DNA from: CAZYFH01 sp965249175
GTDB lineage: Bacteria; Acidobacteriota; Vicinamibacteria; Vicinamibacterales; UBA8438
Length of the DNA stretch: 64,000 bases
Assembly: GCA_965249175.1 (NCBI GenBank)
Contig: OZ252227.1
Coordinates: forward strand, 5,766,001-5,830,000
Direction: 5' to 3'
The position numbers and the translations under genes are program-made. Shown piece by piece: positions 36,167 to 45,940 of this stretch. A model generated the notes under the pieces. It searched no databases. It was not told where the DNA came from and saw only the letters and a list, made by a program, of their open reading frames with translations. The stretch's first letter is position 1; each line of letters begins with the position of its first letter.

Positions 36167-38944
36167 CTACTCCTGGCGCAGCGCCTGGGCCGGGTCGACC
36201 TTGGTGGCTCGACGCGCGGGCGTAAGCGCGGCAGCGCTTGCGACCGTCAGAAGAATGACCGCCGCCCCGCCGAGGGTGCGCAGATCGCGCGCGGTCACCC
36301 CGAACAGCAGCGACTCGATGAAGCGAGCAGTCCAGAGGCTCGCGAGCGCGCCGAGAGCGAGTCCACCGACGACACGCAACGTCACCCGCCCCACCACGAG
36401 ACGAACGACCGCACCCCGGGCCGCCCCCAGCGCGATGCGGAGACCGATCTCCGCGTGGCGGCGCGTCACGGCGTGGCTGATGACCCCGTAGATTCCGACC
36501 GCGACGAGCAGCAGCGCCAGCCCCGCGAACACCGCGGCGAGCAGGGCGAGGACGCGCTCGTTGTTGAAGGTCGAGCGCACCTGGACCTCGAGCGGCCGCA
36601 TGGTCAGCGACACCTCGGGGTCGACCGTGACGATTGCCGCGGCGACCCCGCGTGATATTTACGTCGGCGTCGCCGTGGTCGGGCGCGCGATGAGCACCAA
36701 CCCCGACCCGAACGCCGAGACGTCTTCGTGCGCAAGCTGTGCGATCGGCTGATAGACGGTCTCGGGCACCGGCTCCTTGATCGACCGATAGACCGCATCC
36801 TCGACCAGGCCGACGATCTCCAGCGGGTCGGTGTTCTCCTGCGGGTCCGGCCATACACCGCGGATCACGTGCCCGACCGGGTTGGCGCCGCCAAAGAACT
36901 TGCGGGCAAAGGCCTCGTTGACCACGGCGACACGCGGGGCACCGAACCGATCGCGAGCATCGACGTCGCGACCGGCGATGAGCCGCGTACCGAGGGTGTC
37001 GAACCAGCCGGGCGTGACGAGGTTGACGTACACTTCGCGTTCGTCCCTGGAGAGCCCCTCCATGCCGGGTGCCTCGACCCAGCCGCTGAGGTACGACCCG
37101 TTGATGGGAAGGGTGACAGACCAAGCGGCGGCCGCGACACCTGGGGCGGCCTCGACGGCCTCGCGGAATCGGCCGAACGCGACTACGGCATTCGCTGGAT
37201 CGAGGGTCGCGAACCCACGCCCGGGCCCGATCATGCCGAACCTTGAGTCGATGTTGACCACCAGGACCCGTGACGGCGCGAACCCCAGTCGGGTCGTGAC
37301 AAGCCCGTAGAACGAGCGGAGGAGGAGCCCGCAGGCGACCAGCAGAATGAGCGAGAGGGCCATCTGCCCGAGCACGAGTACGTGCCCCGAGTCCCGGTGG
37401 CTTCCTCCGACGAAGCCATGGCGCTGCTCCGCGAGCGACACGTTCGGGTCGACGCGGGACGCCGACCATGCCGGTGCCGTGGCAAAAAGCAGGGTGGTGA
37501 TCGCGCCGAGGACCGAGGCAAACAGCAACAGGCGCCAATCAAGCGCGAGATCGAGGTCGACGTTGAGCGGCGCCCCACTCATCATGAACTCCACGGACAG
37601 TTGCCGGGCCAGGACCCGGCTGATCCAGAGACCGGACAGCAGGCCAAGGAGGACGCCGGCCGACGACAGCAGCGCGCCCTCCGCGAGCAGTTGCCGAATC
37701 AGACGCAGGCGCGAGGCACCCAGTGCCCTCCGGATGCCGAACTCCTGCCGCCGACCAGCCGCTCTGACGAGCAGCAGATTCGCGACGTTGATGCATGCGA
37801 TCAGCAGCAGCAGCGCCACGACAACCATCGCCGCGACCAGCTCGTCACCGTAGATCTCCCTTGGAGCGGAGACACCACCCGACGCCGGCTCGGCCGTGAG
37901 CGGCTCGCTCATGAAGCGCTCGCGATCGCGCGCGTACTGGAGCTCCCGCATTGCCGAGTCCCGAATCAGCGGCTGCGCCTGCTGCAGCGCCGCGGTCACC
38001 GCGTCAACCGACTGGTCCGGTGCCCGCCGCCCCATGATCCGCAGCCAGTACGAAATCCGCGAATCCAGCATGATCTCCAGACCGGGCAGGAGCCGCGCCG
38101 CGGCGATCGGCAGGTACAGGTCCGTCGCCTTGCCAACCTCCGGACCGTGGAAACCTGGCTGGACGACCCCGACGATCGTAAACGCGACACGGCTGACGGA
38201 GACGGACCGCCCGACCACGTCCCGCGTCCCGTCGTACTCACGTTGCCAGAAGCGATGACTGATCACGGCCACGGGTCCGTCGGCGCCGCCGCCCCGCCGG
38301 TCGTCATGCTCACCCAACGTTCGCCCCACGACCGCCAGCACGCCGAGGCCCTCGAAGAAGCTACCGCTCACCCATGCGCTCTCGACGGGCTCTCGCTCAC
38401 CCGCGTCCGCGAGGTCGAGGCGTGCCGTGGCGAAGGCGAAGCTCTGCTCCAGTAGCTCGCGATCGCGGATCTCTTCCCAGACGACGTTGCCCCAGGCTCC
38501 CCGCCGCCCGCTGGTCACGAGCACGAGCCGCTCCGGATCCTCGACCGGCAGGGGCTTCAGCAGCAGGTTGTCGACGATGGAGAAGATGGCCGTGCTCGCG
38601 CCGATACCGAGGGCGAGCGTCAAGATGGCGGCGCAGGCGAACCCGCGGTTTCTGTCGAGCGCGCGGAGAGACAACACGAGGTCCTGACGGAAGTCGTTCA
38701 ACAGCGTGCGCCACCGTTTCTCCCGTTCCCAGTCGTCGTCCAGCGTCACACACTCGTCGCGCACGCGACGCGCGTCGCCGAACCGACCCCCGGCCTTCCG
38801 GCGCGCCTCGTGTGGAGACAGCCCCTCCTCGATGTATTGCTCGGTCAACTGGTCGAGATGGAAACCGAGCTCGGCGTCGACGTCAGCGCGGACGTCCGTA
38901 CCCCAGAACCGGAGATACCGACGCCATATCGGGGTCCTCGGCAT
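36167..38944 (-). pseudogene. ADOP-type FtsX/MacB permease with in-frame ochre codon
   Basis: An acidobacterial duplicated orphan permease of about 925 residues: an N-terminal helical prefix (ADVDAELGFHLDQLTEQYIE), then two MacB periplasmic core plus FtsX units. Membrane signatures include AAILTLALGIGASTAIFSIV, LLLIACINVANLLLVRAAGR with EFGIRRALGASRLRLIRQLL, and near the end LLVAVGIYGVISHAVTRRHA and EIGLRIALGAARGAVV. A TAA at 36659-36661, after IARPTTATPT, interrupts the last unit; the same frame then resumes (GVAAAIVTVDPEVSLTMRPL) to the normal C-terminus ALRQE. Without readthrough the last FtsX bundle is lost. No ATPase gene is adjacent, as usual for orphan permeases. PadR is encoded 7 nt upstream. 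Confidence 0.85.
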
Positions 38945-38951
38945 CAGGACA

Positions 38952-39290
38952 CTAGCCCTCGGCGGTCTTGAGCGCCTTCCCGACGGCCACGGTGAAGCTG
39001 GTCCACCCCTCGGTCTCGCTGCGGAGCCTCGCGCGCCCACGCGCCGTCAACCGATAGAGCTTCACCTGGCGGTTGTGCTCCGAGATTCCCCACTCGGATT
39101 GGAGCCACCCGCGGCGCTCCATCCGGTGGAGCGCCGGATAGAGCGAGCCTTCCTCGAGCTGCAGCACGTCGTCCGAGACGTCCTCGAGCCAACGCGCGAT
39201 GCCGAACCCGTGCTGCCGACCGCGACCGAGCGCTGTCAGGATGAGCAGCTCTACCGTTCCGCGCAGCATCTCCGGGTTCCGCGCCGCCAT
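38952..39290 (-). CDS. PadR-family transcriptional regulator
   Basis: A 112-residue winged-helix regulator: MLRGTVELLILTALGRGRQH, GFGIARWLEDVSDDVLQLEE, the wing and helix with GSLYPALHRMERRGWLQSEW, and a C-terminal dimerisation helix. ATG 39290 is preceded by AAGGAGG. It is the first gene of a PadR-permease pair, the stereotyped ADOP arrangement. A perfect palindrome 13 nt upstream of the ATG is its probable operator, so it is likely autorepressed. The effector is unknown. Confidence 0.93.
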   Translation of the reverse strand: MAARNPEMLRGTVELLILTALGRGRQHGFGIARWLEDVSDDVLQLEEGSLYPALHRMERRGWLQSEWGISEHNRQVKLYRLTARGRARLRSETEGWTSFTVAVGKALKTAEG

Positions 39291-39303
39291 CCGTGGCCTC
39301 CTT

Positions 39304-39320
39304 CCATAGAGTCTCTATGG
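39304..39320. promoter_or_regulatory. PadR operator candidate
   Basis: CCATAGAG, one central T, CTCTATGG: a perfect 8+1+8 palindrome directly upstream of the padR ribosome site. A related AT-rich half-site (ATATAGACT) lies about 25 bp further upstream, in a likely -10 position. PadR proteins commonly bind such sites and repress their own operon. Confidence 0.6.
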
Positions 39321-39449
39321 GACTGTGCGGAAGAATACGCATGCTCATATAGACTGTCAAGGGGACGGGGACAGTGTCGCCGAGCCGCTACACCGGATCG
39401 CCTGCGGGCAAGCGGGAGCGGGGGCGGACGAAGTGAGGCCGCAGCGCGG

Positions 39450-39538
39450 CCAAGGCGCGCACGGCGCGCCGTCGCAGGCTCGGAGTGAGGCTCTCGGGGT
39501 CCCCACGTAGCGCCCGCGGGGGCTCGGGGCGAAGCCCC
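39450..39538 (-). repeat. 89-bp dispersed palindromic repeat, copy B
   Basis: Inverted relative to copy A at 8506 and the same length. It begins 2 nt after the stop of the PQQ dehydrogenase gene with GGGGCTTCGCCCC on the minus strand and ends GTGCGCGCCTTGG. It also contains GGCGCGC-ACG-GCGCGCC. The location after a stop codon suggests it may end transcription. Confidence 0.7.
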
Positions 39539-39540
39539 GT

Positions 39541-41352
39541 CTAGTCAACGAGGCCGAAGGCGAGCAGCACGTTGCCGGGGCGCCCGCCGAACGTGGCGTA
39601 CCCGGAGCTCACGTACACCATCCCGTCGACGACGACGGCACCCGGCCCGTTGATCGATCCGCCCTGTGCCTCGACACCGTTGACGGTGTCGTACTCGCCG
39701 TTCGTGTCGTATTCCCAGATGACCGCTCCGGTGTCCGACGCGTAGGCGCGCATGGCGCCGTCGAACGCCCCTGAGAACACCGCCCCCGGGATCGCGGTGA
39801 CGGCCGCGAGCTGCGCCGCGCGGCACCCGTCGCAGACCGGCGCCTGCGGATCGGCGTACCACACCAGCTCGCCGGTCCGCAGCCGCACCGCGGCGAGGCC
39901 ACCGGGCTGCGGGCGGAGGTAGTCCGAGTTGGCGAAATACGCCACATCGTCGTCCACGGCGAATCCCCACTCGATGCCGCCGAGCGCGCTGCCCTCGCCG
40001 ACGCGGTACTGCCAGACGATCGCGCCGTCGCGGTCCGGGTCGAGGCCGTAGCCCACGCCCGATTTCTGCCCGATCACGAGCAGGTCACGTCCGTTCGACA
40101 TCGAGACGAGCACGGGCGAGGAGCCGAAATCGAAGTCGGGGCCGTCCTCTTCGGGGCAGTTCGCGTTGTCAGGCGGACGGCAGATGATGAAGGCATCGCC
40201 CGGCGTGAGCTGTTTCGACCAGCGCACGGCGCCCGTCTGGAGATCGAAGGCGAGGATCGCGTCGCTCGTCACGGCCGCCGGCTCGGTGTACGCGTTGCCG
40301 GTCGCCGCGTAGACGAGCCCACGCTCGACATCGATCGTCGGCGCCGACCAGATGGCGGCGCCGGCGGGTCCCATGAGAAACGCGCCGTCCGGGTTCCGTC
40401 CACGCGGACTCGGCGCCTCGGCGATGGCATGGGTCTTCCAGGCCACCTCCCCGGTCGCCGCATCGAGGGCGACGACGCTGCCGCGAAATGTGCAGCAGGC
40501 GTACTCGGGATTGGCGGCGAACACTTCTTCGAGTGAGGAGACCGGCACGTAAAGCCGGCCGCCGTGATAGGTGGGTGCACCGGTAATCCGCGCGGCCTCG
40601 TGATCGTCGACATCGACGACCCACAGCAACGCGCCCGTGGCGGCGTCGAGCGCGTAGACGTTGGCCGTGGAATCCCCGAAGTAGATCGCCTGTCGACCGT
40701 CTGCGAGGCGGCTCACGGTCATGGCGCTGCGGACGCCGCTCTTTGCCGAATACGACCAATGGGTGCACCCGGTCGCCGCGTCGAGCGCGTAGACCTCCCC
40801 GCGCTGGCTCCCGACAAATAGTCGGCCACCGACGACGGTCGGCTGGGCCGACGCCGCCGCCGCGTCCGGGAATCCGAACGCCCACTTGAGGGTGAGGCGG
40901 GGGATCGCATTGGCGGCGAGACCCGCCTGTTCGGCCGTCTGGAATCGCCGATTCCGTATGCCGCCCCCCCAGCCGTTCCATTCGGGACCACTCCCAAGAC
41001 CGGACCAGGCATCCGTGGTCGCACAGCGTCCGGCCTCTCCATCGGTTCCGCCGGCGGCGATGGCCCGCCCGGTGACGAACTCGGCCACGGCCCGATGCTC
41101 CGCCGCACTCAGCTCGGCGCCTTGCTCGCGCATCGCACCGGTGGTCAACGCCGTGACGATCGCTTCCGGCGCCAGCGACCGCATCGTGCTCATCGCGAGC
41201 GCGCGCGGGACGACGTCGCCGAAATGGCAGGAGGCGCAGTGCTCGTCGAAGAGCGCAGAGCCGTGTGGCGTCTGCCCCGCGGCCTGCGATGCCGTGAGCG
41301 CGGCCGCCAGGAGGCCGGTGAAAACGACGGGGCCGAGCGCCGATCGGTTCAT
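39541..41352 (-). CDS. PQQ-dependent dehydrogenase with cytochrome c domain
   Basis: A 603-residue exported quinohaemoprotein-like enzyme, close in layout to polyvinyl-alcohol dehydrogenase (cytochrome). The signal peptide ends near residue 26. A cytochrome c domain with CASCH (Cys39, Cys42, His43) follows, then an eight-bladed-type propeller with repeats such as GEVYALDAATGCTHWSYS, VYALDAATGALLWVVDV and VVALDAATGEVAWKTHA. The adjacent cysteines in EYACCTFRG resemble the vicinal disulfide near PQQ in quinoproteins. ATG 41352 is preceded by GGGGAGATGTC. Electrons from alcohol oxidation would pass to the attached haem. The substrate is unknown. The gene is divergent from the tannase-family gene. 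Confidence 0.87.
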   Translation of the reverse strand: MNRSALGPVVFTGLLAAALTASQAAGQTPHGSALFDEHCASCHFGDVVPRALAMSTMRSLAPEAIVTALTTGAMREQGAELSAAEHRAVAEFVTGRAIAAGGTDGEAGRCATTDAWSGLGSGPEWNGWGGGIRNRRFQTAEQAGLAANAIPRLTLKWAFGFPDAAAASAQPTVVGGRLFVGSQRGEVYALDAATGCTHWSYSAKSGVRSAMTVSRLADGRQAIYFGDSTANVYALDAATGALLWVVDVDDHEAARITGAPTYHGGRLYVPVSSLEEVFAANPEYACCTFRGSVVALDAATGEVAWKTHAIAEAPSPRGRNPDGAFLMGPAGAAIWSAPTIDVERGLVYAATGNAYTEPAAVTSDAILAFDLQTGAVRWSKQLTPGDAFIICRPPDNANCPEEDGPDFDFGSSPVLVSMSNGRDLLVIGQKSGVGYGLDPDRDGAIVWQYRVGEGSALGGIEWGFAVDDDVAYFANSDYLRPQPGGLAAVRLRTGELVWYADPQAPVCDGCRAAQLAAVTAIPGAVFSGAFDGAMRAYASDTGAVIWEYDTNGEYDTVNGVEAQGGSINGPGAVVVDGMVYVSSGYATFGGRPGNVLLAFGLVD

Positions 41353-41462
41353 GACATCTCCCCAGCGGTTTCCGATGATACCCTCCCGCTGGTCTGACGG
41401 AGCATACGCTTGAGCGAACGACCCGACGGCGCTACGCTGTCTGGGGTTCTGGGAGGCAAGGC

Positions 41463-43091
41463 ATGAATTCACGGGTCGTGACCGCGGTGGGCGTGTCGGT
41501 GCTGAGCGCCGGGATCGTGGCGACCAGTGGTGGGGGCGCACCCGCCGGTGCCGCCGTGCAGACCCCGAACGCATCGGGTGCATGCAGCCGCCTAACCTTA
41601 GTCGGGGCACGTCTCGGGTCCCCGCACACGGAGATCACCGCGGCAGCGCAGATCACCTCGCCGTTCGCGGCCCCGGACAATGCGCGCTCGCGTGGCGTGT
41701 CGGTCGACACGCCGTTCTGCCGGGTGTCGGGCGTCGCGCGGCCGACGGCGGACTCCGAGATCCGATTCGAGGTCTGGCTGCCACCGGCCGAGGCGTGGAA
41801 CGGACGCTTCCGCGGCGTCGGCGCGGGTGGGTCGACCGGCGCCATCAGCTACGGGCCGATGGCGACGAGCGTGACGGACGGGTATGCCGTCATGGCCACC
41901 GACAACGGCCACACAAGCACGAGCGGCTTCGACGGCAGCTGGTCGCTCGGGCATCCGCAGCGCGTCGTCGACTTCGGCCACCGCGCCCAGCACGAGGCCA
42001 CCGTCGCCGGCAAGGCGGTCACCGCGCGGTACTACGGCAGGCCCGCGGACTACGCGTACTTCGTCGGCTGCTCGCAGGGCGGGCATCACGCGCTGATGGA
42101 GGCGCAGCGATATCCTGACGACTACGACGGTATCGTCGCGGGCGCGCCCGCGAACTACTGGACCGGCCTGATGGCGGGCGAGCTGTGGTCCGGACTCGCC
42201 AGTCTGCACGACCCCGCCAGCAACCTGCCGGATGACAAGCTCCCGATGCTCGGCGCCGCCGTTCTCGCGGCGTGCGACGAGGTCGACGGCCTCGCCGATG
42301 GGTTGATCGACGACCCGCGGAACTGCGATTTCGACGCGTCCGTCATCGAGTGCGCGAACGGCGACAACGACGACTGCCTGACCGCTGCGCAGGTCGAGGC
42401 AGTCGAGAAGATCTACGAGGGACCGCGCAACCCGCGCACGGGCGAGCACATCTACCCCGGCTACCCGCCGGGCAGCGAATACTTCGCCGCGCCCGGAGGC
42501 ATCGGCGGGTGGGGACCGTTCTGGGCGGGGATCGCGGAGCCGGGCGGAAGCTCGAACGACTTCATGAAGTACTCCGTCTTCCGCGACCCTGACTACGACG
42601 TCCGGACGTTCGACTTCGATCGGGACTGGACGCTGGTCAACGAGCGCCAGGTCGCCGACGACACGCTCGCGTCGGCGCTCAACGCCACCGACGCCGACCT
42701 CTCACCATTGGATGCCCGCGGCGGCAAGCTCCTCATGTATCACGGCTGGGCCGACCCGCTGGTGACGCCGTACAACACGGTCGACTACTACGAGGACGTC
42801 GTGCGCTCGGTCGGTGGACGCGCCGAGGCGGAGGATTTCGTCCGGTTGTTCATGGCGCCGGGTGTCGGTCACTGCCGGGGAGGCGCGGGGCCCGACCGGT
42901 TCGACATGCCGGCGGCGCTCGAGCGTTGGGTCGAGCAGGGGGTCGCGCCCGACCGCATCACCGCCAGCCACATGACCGACGGCGAGGTCGACCGCACTCG
43001 TCCGCTCTGCCCGTACCCTCAGGTCGCGCGGTGGACCGGCCAGGGCAGTAGTGACGAAGCCGCCAACTTTCGCTGCGTGAATCCCGACTAG
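41463..43091 (+). CDS. Tannase/feruloyl esterase-family hydrolase
   Basis: A 542-residue exported esterase (signal peptide about 1-31). It carries the family's CS-D-HC signature: nucleophile Ser204 preceded by Cys203 in YFVGCSQGGHHALMEAQRYP, Asp in YHGWADPLVTPYNT, and His followed by Cys in APGVGHCRGGAGPDRFD; the two Cys normally form a disulfide near the catalytic site. The lid domain contains the calcium-binding-like DEVDGLADGLIDDP. The ATG follows GGGAGGCAAGGC. It hydrolyses ester bonds in plant phenolic or related compounds, outside the cytoplasm. Confidence 0.92.
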   Translation: MNSRVVTAVGVSVLSAGIVATSGGGAPAGAAVQTPNASGACSRLTLVGARLGSPHTEITAAAQITSPFAAPDNARSRGVSVDTPFCRVSGVARPTADSEIRFEVWLPPAEAWNGRFRGVGAGGSTGAISYGPMATSVTDGYAVMATDNGHTSTSGFDGSWSLGHPQRVVDFGHRAQHEATVAGKAVTARYYGRPADYAYFVGCSQGGHHALMEAQRYPDDYDGIVAGAPANYWTGLMAGELWSGLASLHDPASNLPDDKLPMLGAAVLAACDEVDGLADGLIDDPRNCDFDASVIECANGDNDDCLTAAQVEAVEKIYEGPRNPRTGEHIYPGYPPGSEYFAAPGGIGGWGPFWAGIAEPGGSSNDFMKYSVFRDPDYDVRTFDFDRDWTLVNERQVADDTLASALNATDADLSPLDARGGKLLMYHGWADPLVTPYNTVDYYEDVVRSVGGRAEAEDFVRLFMAPGVGHCRGGAGPDRFDMPAALERWVEQGVAPDRITASHMTDGEVDRTRPLCPYPQVARWTGQGSSDEAANFRCVNPD

Positions 43092-43162
43092 CGACGACCG
43101 CTATCTGGGTCGCTCGAGGATCGCGGTCGCCTCCAGCAGTGTCGCCAGCTCGGGTAACAGGA

Positions 43163-43178
43163 CACCCTAGTTAGGGTG
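43163..43178. repeat. 7-bp palindrome at convergent gene ends
   Basis: CACCCTA-GT-TAGGGTG overlaps the stop codon of the minus-strand PilZ-like gene and lies 71 nt after the tannase-family gene stop. It could be a bidirectional hairpin, but the stem is short and no T-tract is present. Confidence 0.35.
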
Positions 43179-43560
43179 ACGCCTGACGAACGCGATAGCC
43201 GTTGATGACAATCGCCACGTGGGTTTGACTGGCCGCCGAGGCGATCACCCGCACCAACCTGCCTGCGCTCGCTATTTCCATTCGGTCGGCGTCGCCTGGA
43301 CCGGACGGCACGTCGAAGACGAGGTCGATCTGTACCCCATTCGTCGAACGCTCGAACAACGAGTCCATCATGTCGTACTCCGAGCGCGCGGTCTGCAGCA
43401 ACACGCCAGACTGGCTGATGTTCTCGGTGACGCCATGCGACCAATGCGCCTCGCCATCATGCCGGCGGCCTCGCACCGAGCCGGGACTCGGGCCGCGGTC
43501 GCCGGGCAGCGCGACACTCGCCGCAGGCCTGCTCGGACACGGTCCGATGGACCGACGCAA
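43171..43560 (-). CDS. PilZ-like domain protein 1 (N-terminus doubtful)
   Basis: The second half is a PilZ-type domain: HGVTENISQSGVLLQTARSE with the NxSxxG part of the cyclic-di-GMP motif, then IDLVFDVPSG and RLVRVIASAASQTHVAIVIN. The expected RxxxR motif upstream is not present in this frame, and the first 45 residues are low-complexity (start TTG), so the 5' end is probably frameshifted or eroded. It is a paralogue of the two plus-strand genes that follow. PilZ proteins bind cyclic di-GMP and act on motility or polysaccharide export. Confidence 0.6.
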   Translation of the reverse strand: MRRSIGPCPSRPAASVALPGDRGPSPGSVRGRRHDGEAHWSHGVTENISQSGVLLQTARSEYDMMDSLFERSTNGVQIDLVFDVPSGPGDADRMEIASAGRLVRVIASAASQTHVAIVINGYRVRQASP

Positions 43561-43684
43561 GCGTCGTGCCGGTGCCGCACCCGGAACGATTACATCTCAC
43601 CAGACAACCACTGGTGGGCGACCCGTCGTCTCCGCATTGCGGCGATTGGCCGACAGCTCCGTCATCGGGACCACGAATCTGTCG

Positions 43685-44188
43685 ATGACCTACCACGAGC
43701 ATCCGCAACACCTTGACCTAACATCACTTGCAGCAACACCTGTGGCGGCGATGCGACCCGCGCGCGCCGGCACGGCGTTTGGAGTACCTCAGGCTGTGGA
43801 CGGCTCCGATGTGTACGTTCTCAACCTGGACAGCGTCGGTCTTGGGCAGGTGTTGCTACCGGAGCCGGTCGCGGATGAAGCTGCCCGGCTGGGCGTGGGC
43901 CAGGTGCTCGCCCGCTCCGTCCCGGAGCAGCTACGCGTTGCCCAGGTTGAGCGCCCACCGCGGTATTGCGTGCGACTCCCGATCCGCTACCGCCGTGTAA
44001 CCGACACGCGGTGGCACCTGGGCGTCACGGAGAACATCAGCCGGACCGGCATTCTGTTTCGCACGGAGCTCCCTGGCCGGAAGCAGACCCTGGCCCAGGA
44101 CCACGCTGGAGGTGGTCCTCGAGGTGCCATCGCTCGATGGCCGTGGCTCCGGCACACAGGTCACGCGTCGCGCGACTTCGGTTCGTAG
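43685..44188 (+). pseudogene. PilZ-like domain protein 2, frameshifted C-terminus
   Basis: From ATG 43685 the protein runs through an N-terminal region with VYVLNLDSVGLGQVLLPEP to a PilZ domain with both halves of the ligand motif: RYCVR (RxxxR) and ENISRTG (NxSxxG). After LFRTELPGRK the frame is lost near 44095: the conserved continuation TTLEVVLEVPSLDGRGSGTQ lies in another frame, whereas the open frame ends in unrelated residues at 44188. Of the three paralogues only this one keeps both motif halves, yet it is broken. Confidence 0.6.
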
Positions 44189-44221
44189 CGTGCCGCCTCC
44201 GCCGCCGAGCTACTTCCAGCG

Positions 44222-44758
44222 GTGGCCGTGTCGTGCAGCATCGATCTGTGGGACTCGGTCACGGCCTCTTCCACCGAACCGAGCGCGGTGAGCCGAGAGC
44301 GGATTCAGTTTCTCTCCGCACCCGATACCCTCGACAAAGGGGCCTTCGCCGACGGGTTCGCGTGGCTGGTGAGCTTGCCCGAGATACCGATCGAGATCCT
44401 GGCTGGACCCGCGGCGGGTGCAGAGATTCGACGGCCACGCCGCTTCGCCGTGTGCATTCCCGTGCGCTATTGGTTGGCCGGCGACAACGAGTGGTCGTAC
44501 GGAATCACCGACAGCCTCAGTCACTCCGGGCTGGCTTTTCAGACCGATCGAGCCGCCGCAGACTTGACGCTGTCGTCATCACCGGGCGAGGCAGGCCCCC
44601 CGATAGAGGTCATCCTGTCGGTGCCGCAGGCTGGGCGCCCAGGGCAGTCGACCGACGTGCGCTGTATGCAGGCCAGAATGGTACGCACGAGCCCGCAGGA
44701 TCGGTCGCGCCGGATGACCGTGGTCGCGATCGCCGTCGTTGGCTACGTCATCGAGTAG
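44222..44758 (+). CDS. PilZ-like domain protein 3
   Basis: A 178-residue intact paralogue of the two preceding genes. The N-terminal half is not recognised. The PilZ-type domain begins RRPRRFAVCIPVRYWLAGDN and contains ITDSLSHSGLAFQTDR, PIEVILSVPQ and the final strand VVAIAVVGYVIE. The second Arg of RxxxR is Cys (RFAVC), and Asn of NxSxxG is Ser (SLSHSG), so cyclic-di-GMP binding is doubtful. The start is GTG. The stop codon lies inside an 18-bp tandem duplication. Confidence 0.65.
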   Translation: MAVSCSIDLWDSVTASSTEPSAVSRERIQFLSAPDTLDKGAFADGFAWLVSLPEIPIEILAGPAAGAEIRRPRRFAVCIPVRYWLAGDNEWSYGITDSLSHSGLAFQTDRAAADLTLSSSPGEAGPPIEVILSVPQAGRPGQSTDVRCMQARMVRTSPQDRSRRMTVVAIAVVGYVIE

Positions 44759-44788
44759 CGCAGGCTCCGCGAGTAGCGCAGGCTCCGC
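44753..44788. repeat. 18-bp tandem duplication of a stop codon
   Basis: Two identical 18-bp units (44753-44770, 44771-44788) each contain GAGTAG, the last sense codon and stop of the PilZ-like gene. The second stop is in the same frame, so the gene has a spare stop. Confidence 0.85.
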
Positions 44789-44795
44789 GCCGCGA

Positions 44796-45791
44796 TCAGT
44801 TCGACGGGCGCCGCCGCCCGTACGGGCGCTGCCCGAGCGCCCGGTTCATCACTTCGTACTGCACCGACATGATGTGGCCGATCGACTCGATCCAATACGC
44901 CGCGTTGTGCGCCCCCGGCATCTGCATGTAGTCGAACGGGATACCTTCTTCGAGCATGATCGCGGCCAGCTGCTTCGCCCCCTCGATGAGCCGGTCCTCC
45001 GTGCCGCAGTCGAGGTAGATGTGAGGGAGCTGATCCCGCGGCACCCCGCGAATGAGCGTGAACGGATCGTAGGCTTCCGCCTGCTCGGGCGTCGTGAACA
45101 TCGTCCCTTGGGGCGTCCGCTCGACCTGGCTGCTGAAGCCGTCGATGCCGATCAGCGTGTTCGGCTGTCGTCGACGTTCGCGTTGCTCTGCGGTGAGCTC
45201 GCGCGGCGTCCGGGGCGGCATCTCCCCGCGCATCCGCTGGGCCGCCTGACGGCCGTACTCCAGTGCGCCGCTCGTGCTGCCAATGGACACGAACATGTCG
45301 GGGTGCCGGAGACCCAGCGTAATCCCACCGTAGCCGCCCATCGACAGCCCGGTGATCGCGCGGCCTTCGCGCTGCGCGATGGTCCGGAAGTTCCAGTCGA
45401 CATGGCTCACCACGTCCTCGATGACGTGATCCTCCCAGTTGTTCTTCTGCCCACCGGCGTTCTCGGCCCAGTTGACATACCAGGAGTTGCCGACGTCAGG
45501 CATCACGACGATGAGGTCGTCGTAGAGTCCGGCATAAAAGGGTGCGCCGTTGGCCAGCCCCCACGCCGTGTAGTTCTGCGTCAGACCATGCAGCAGGTAG
45601 AGAACGGGATACCGCTTGGTCGACGCCTCATAGTCGGCCGGTAGCAGGACGTTGTACTTCATCGTCCGCTCGACGGCCGGGCTGAAGAACTCCACGGTCT
45701 GGAGCTTCAATCCCTCGGCCATCGCCGAGGTGGCGAGCGCGACGAGTGCAATCGCCAACGCCGTGGTCCGCAGCATCCGCATCGTTCTCAT
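44796..45791 (-). CDS. Exported esterase (esterase D/Fes-like alpha/beta hydrolase)
   Basis: A 331-residue protein with a signal peptide (residues 1-25, ending SAMAEG). The alpha/beta hydrolase core shows the oxyanion strand YPVLYLLHGLTQNYTAW, nucleophile Ser150 in GRAITGLSMGGYGGITLGLR, an acidic residue in YLDCGTEDRLIEGA, and the catalytic His in MQMPGAHNAAYW. ATG 45791 is preceded by GGGGAGG. Relatives hydrolyse short esters, feruloyl esters or siderophore esters. An insert around residues 180-215 is Arg/Pro-rich. Confidence 0.88.
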   Translation of the reverse strand: MRTMRMLRTTALAIALVALATSAMAEGLKLQTVEFFSPAVERTMKYNVLLPADYEASTKRYPVLYLLHGLTQNYTAWGLANGAPFYAGLYDDLIVVMPDVGNSWYVNWAENAGGQKNNWEDHVIEDVVSHVDWNFRTIAQREGRAITGLSMGGYGGITLGLRHPDMFVSIGSTSGALEYGRQAAQRMRGEMPPRTPRELTAEQRERRRQPNTLIGIDGFSSQVERTPQGTMFTTPEQAEAYDPFTLIRGVPRDQLPHIYLDCGTEDRLIEGAKQLAAIMLEEGIPFDYMQMPGAHNAAYWIESIGHIMSVQYEVMNRALGQRPYGRRRPSN

Positions 45792-45940
45792 GATGTACCT
45801 CCCCGAGCCGGGTACGCGCCCGCACCGCGCGGCGAGCCCGCCCGAAACCGCTTCATGCTACCCGAAAAACGACCACTGGCCGACGCGCGCATCCTCGCGG
45901 TATCCTTTGGCCCGGTTCCCTAGTCGACGGAGGACAGCGA

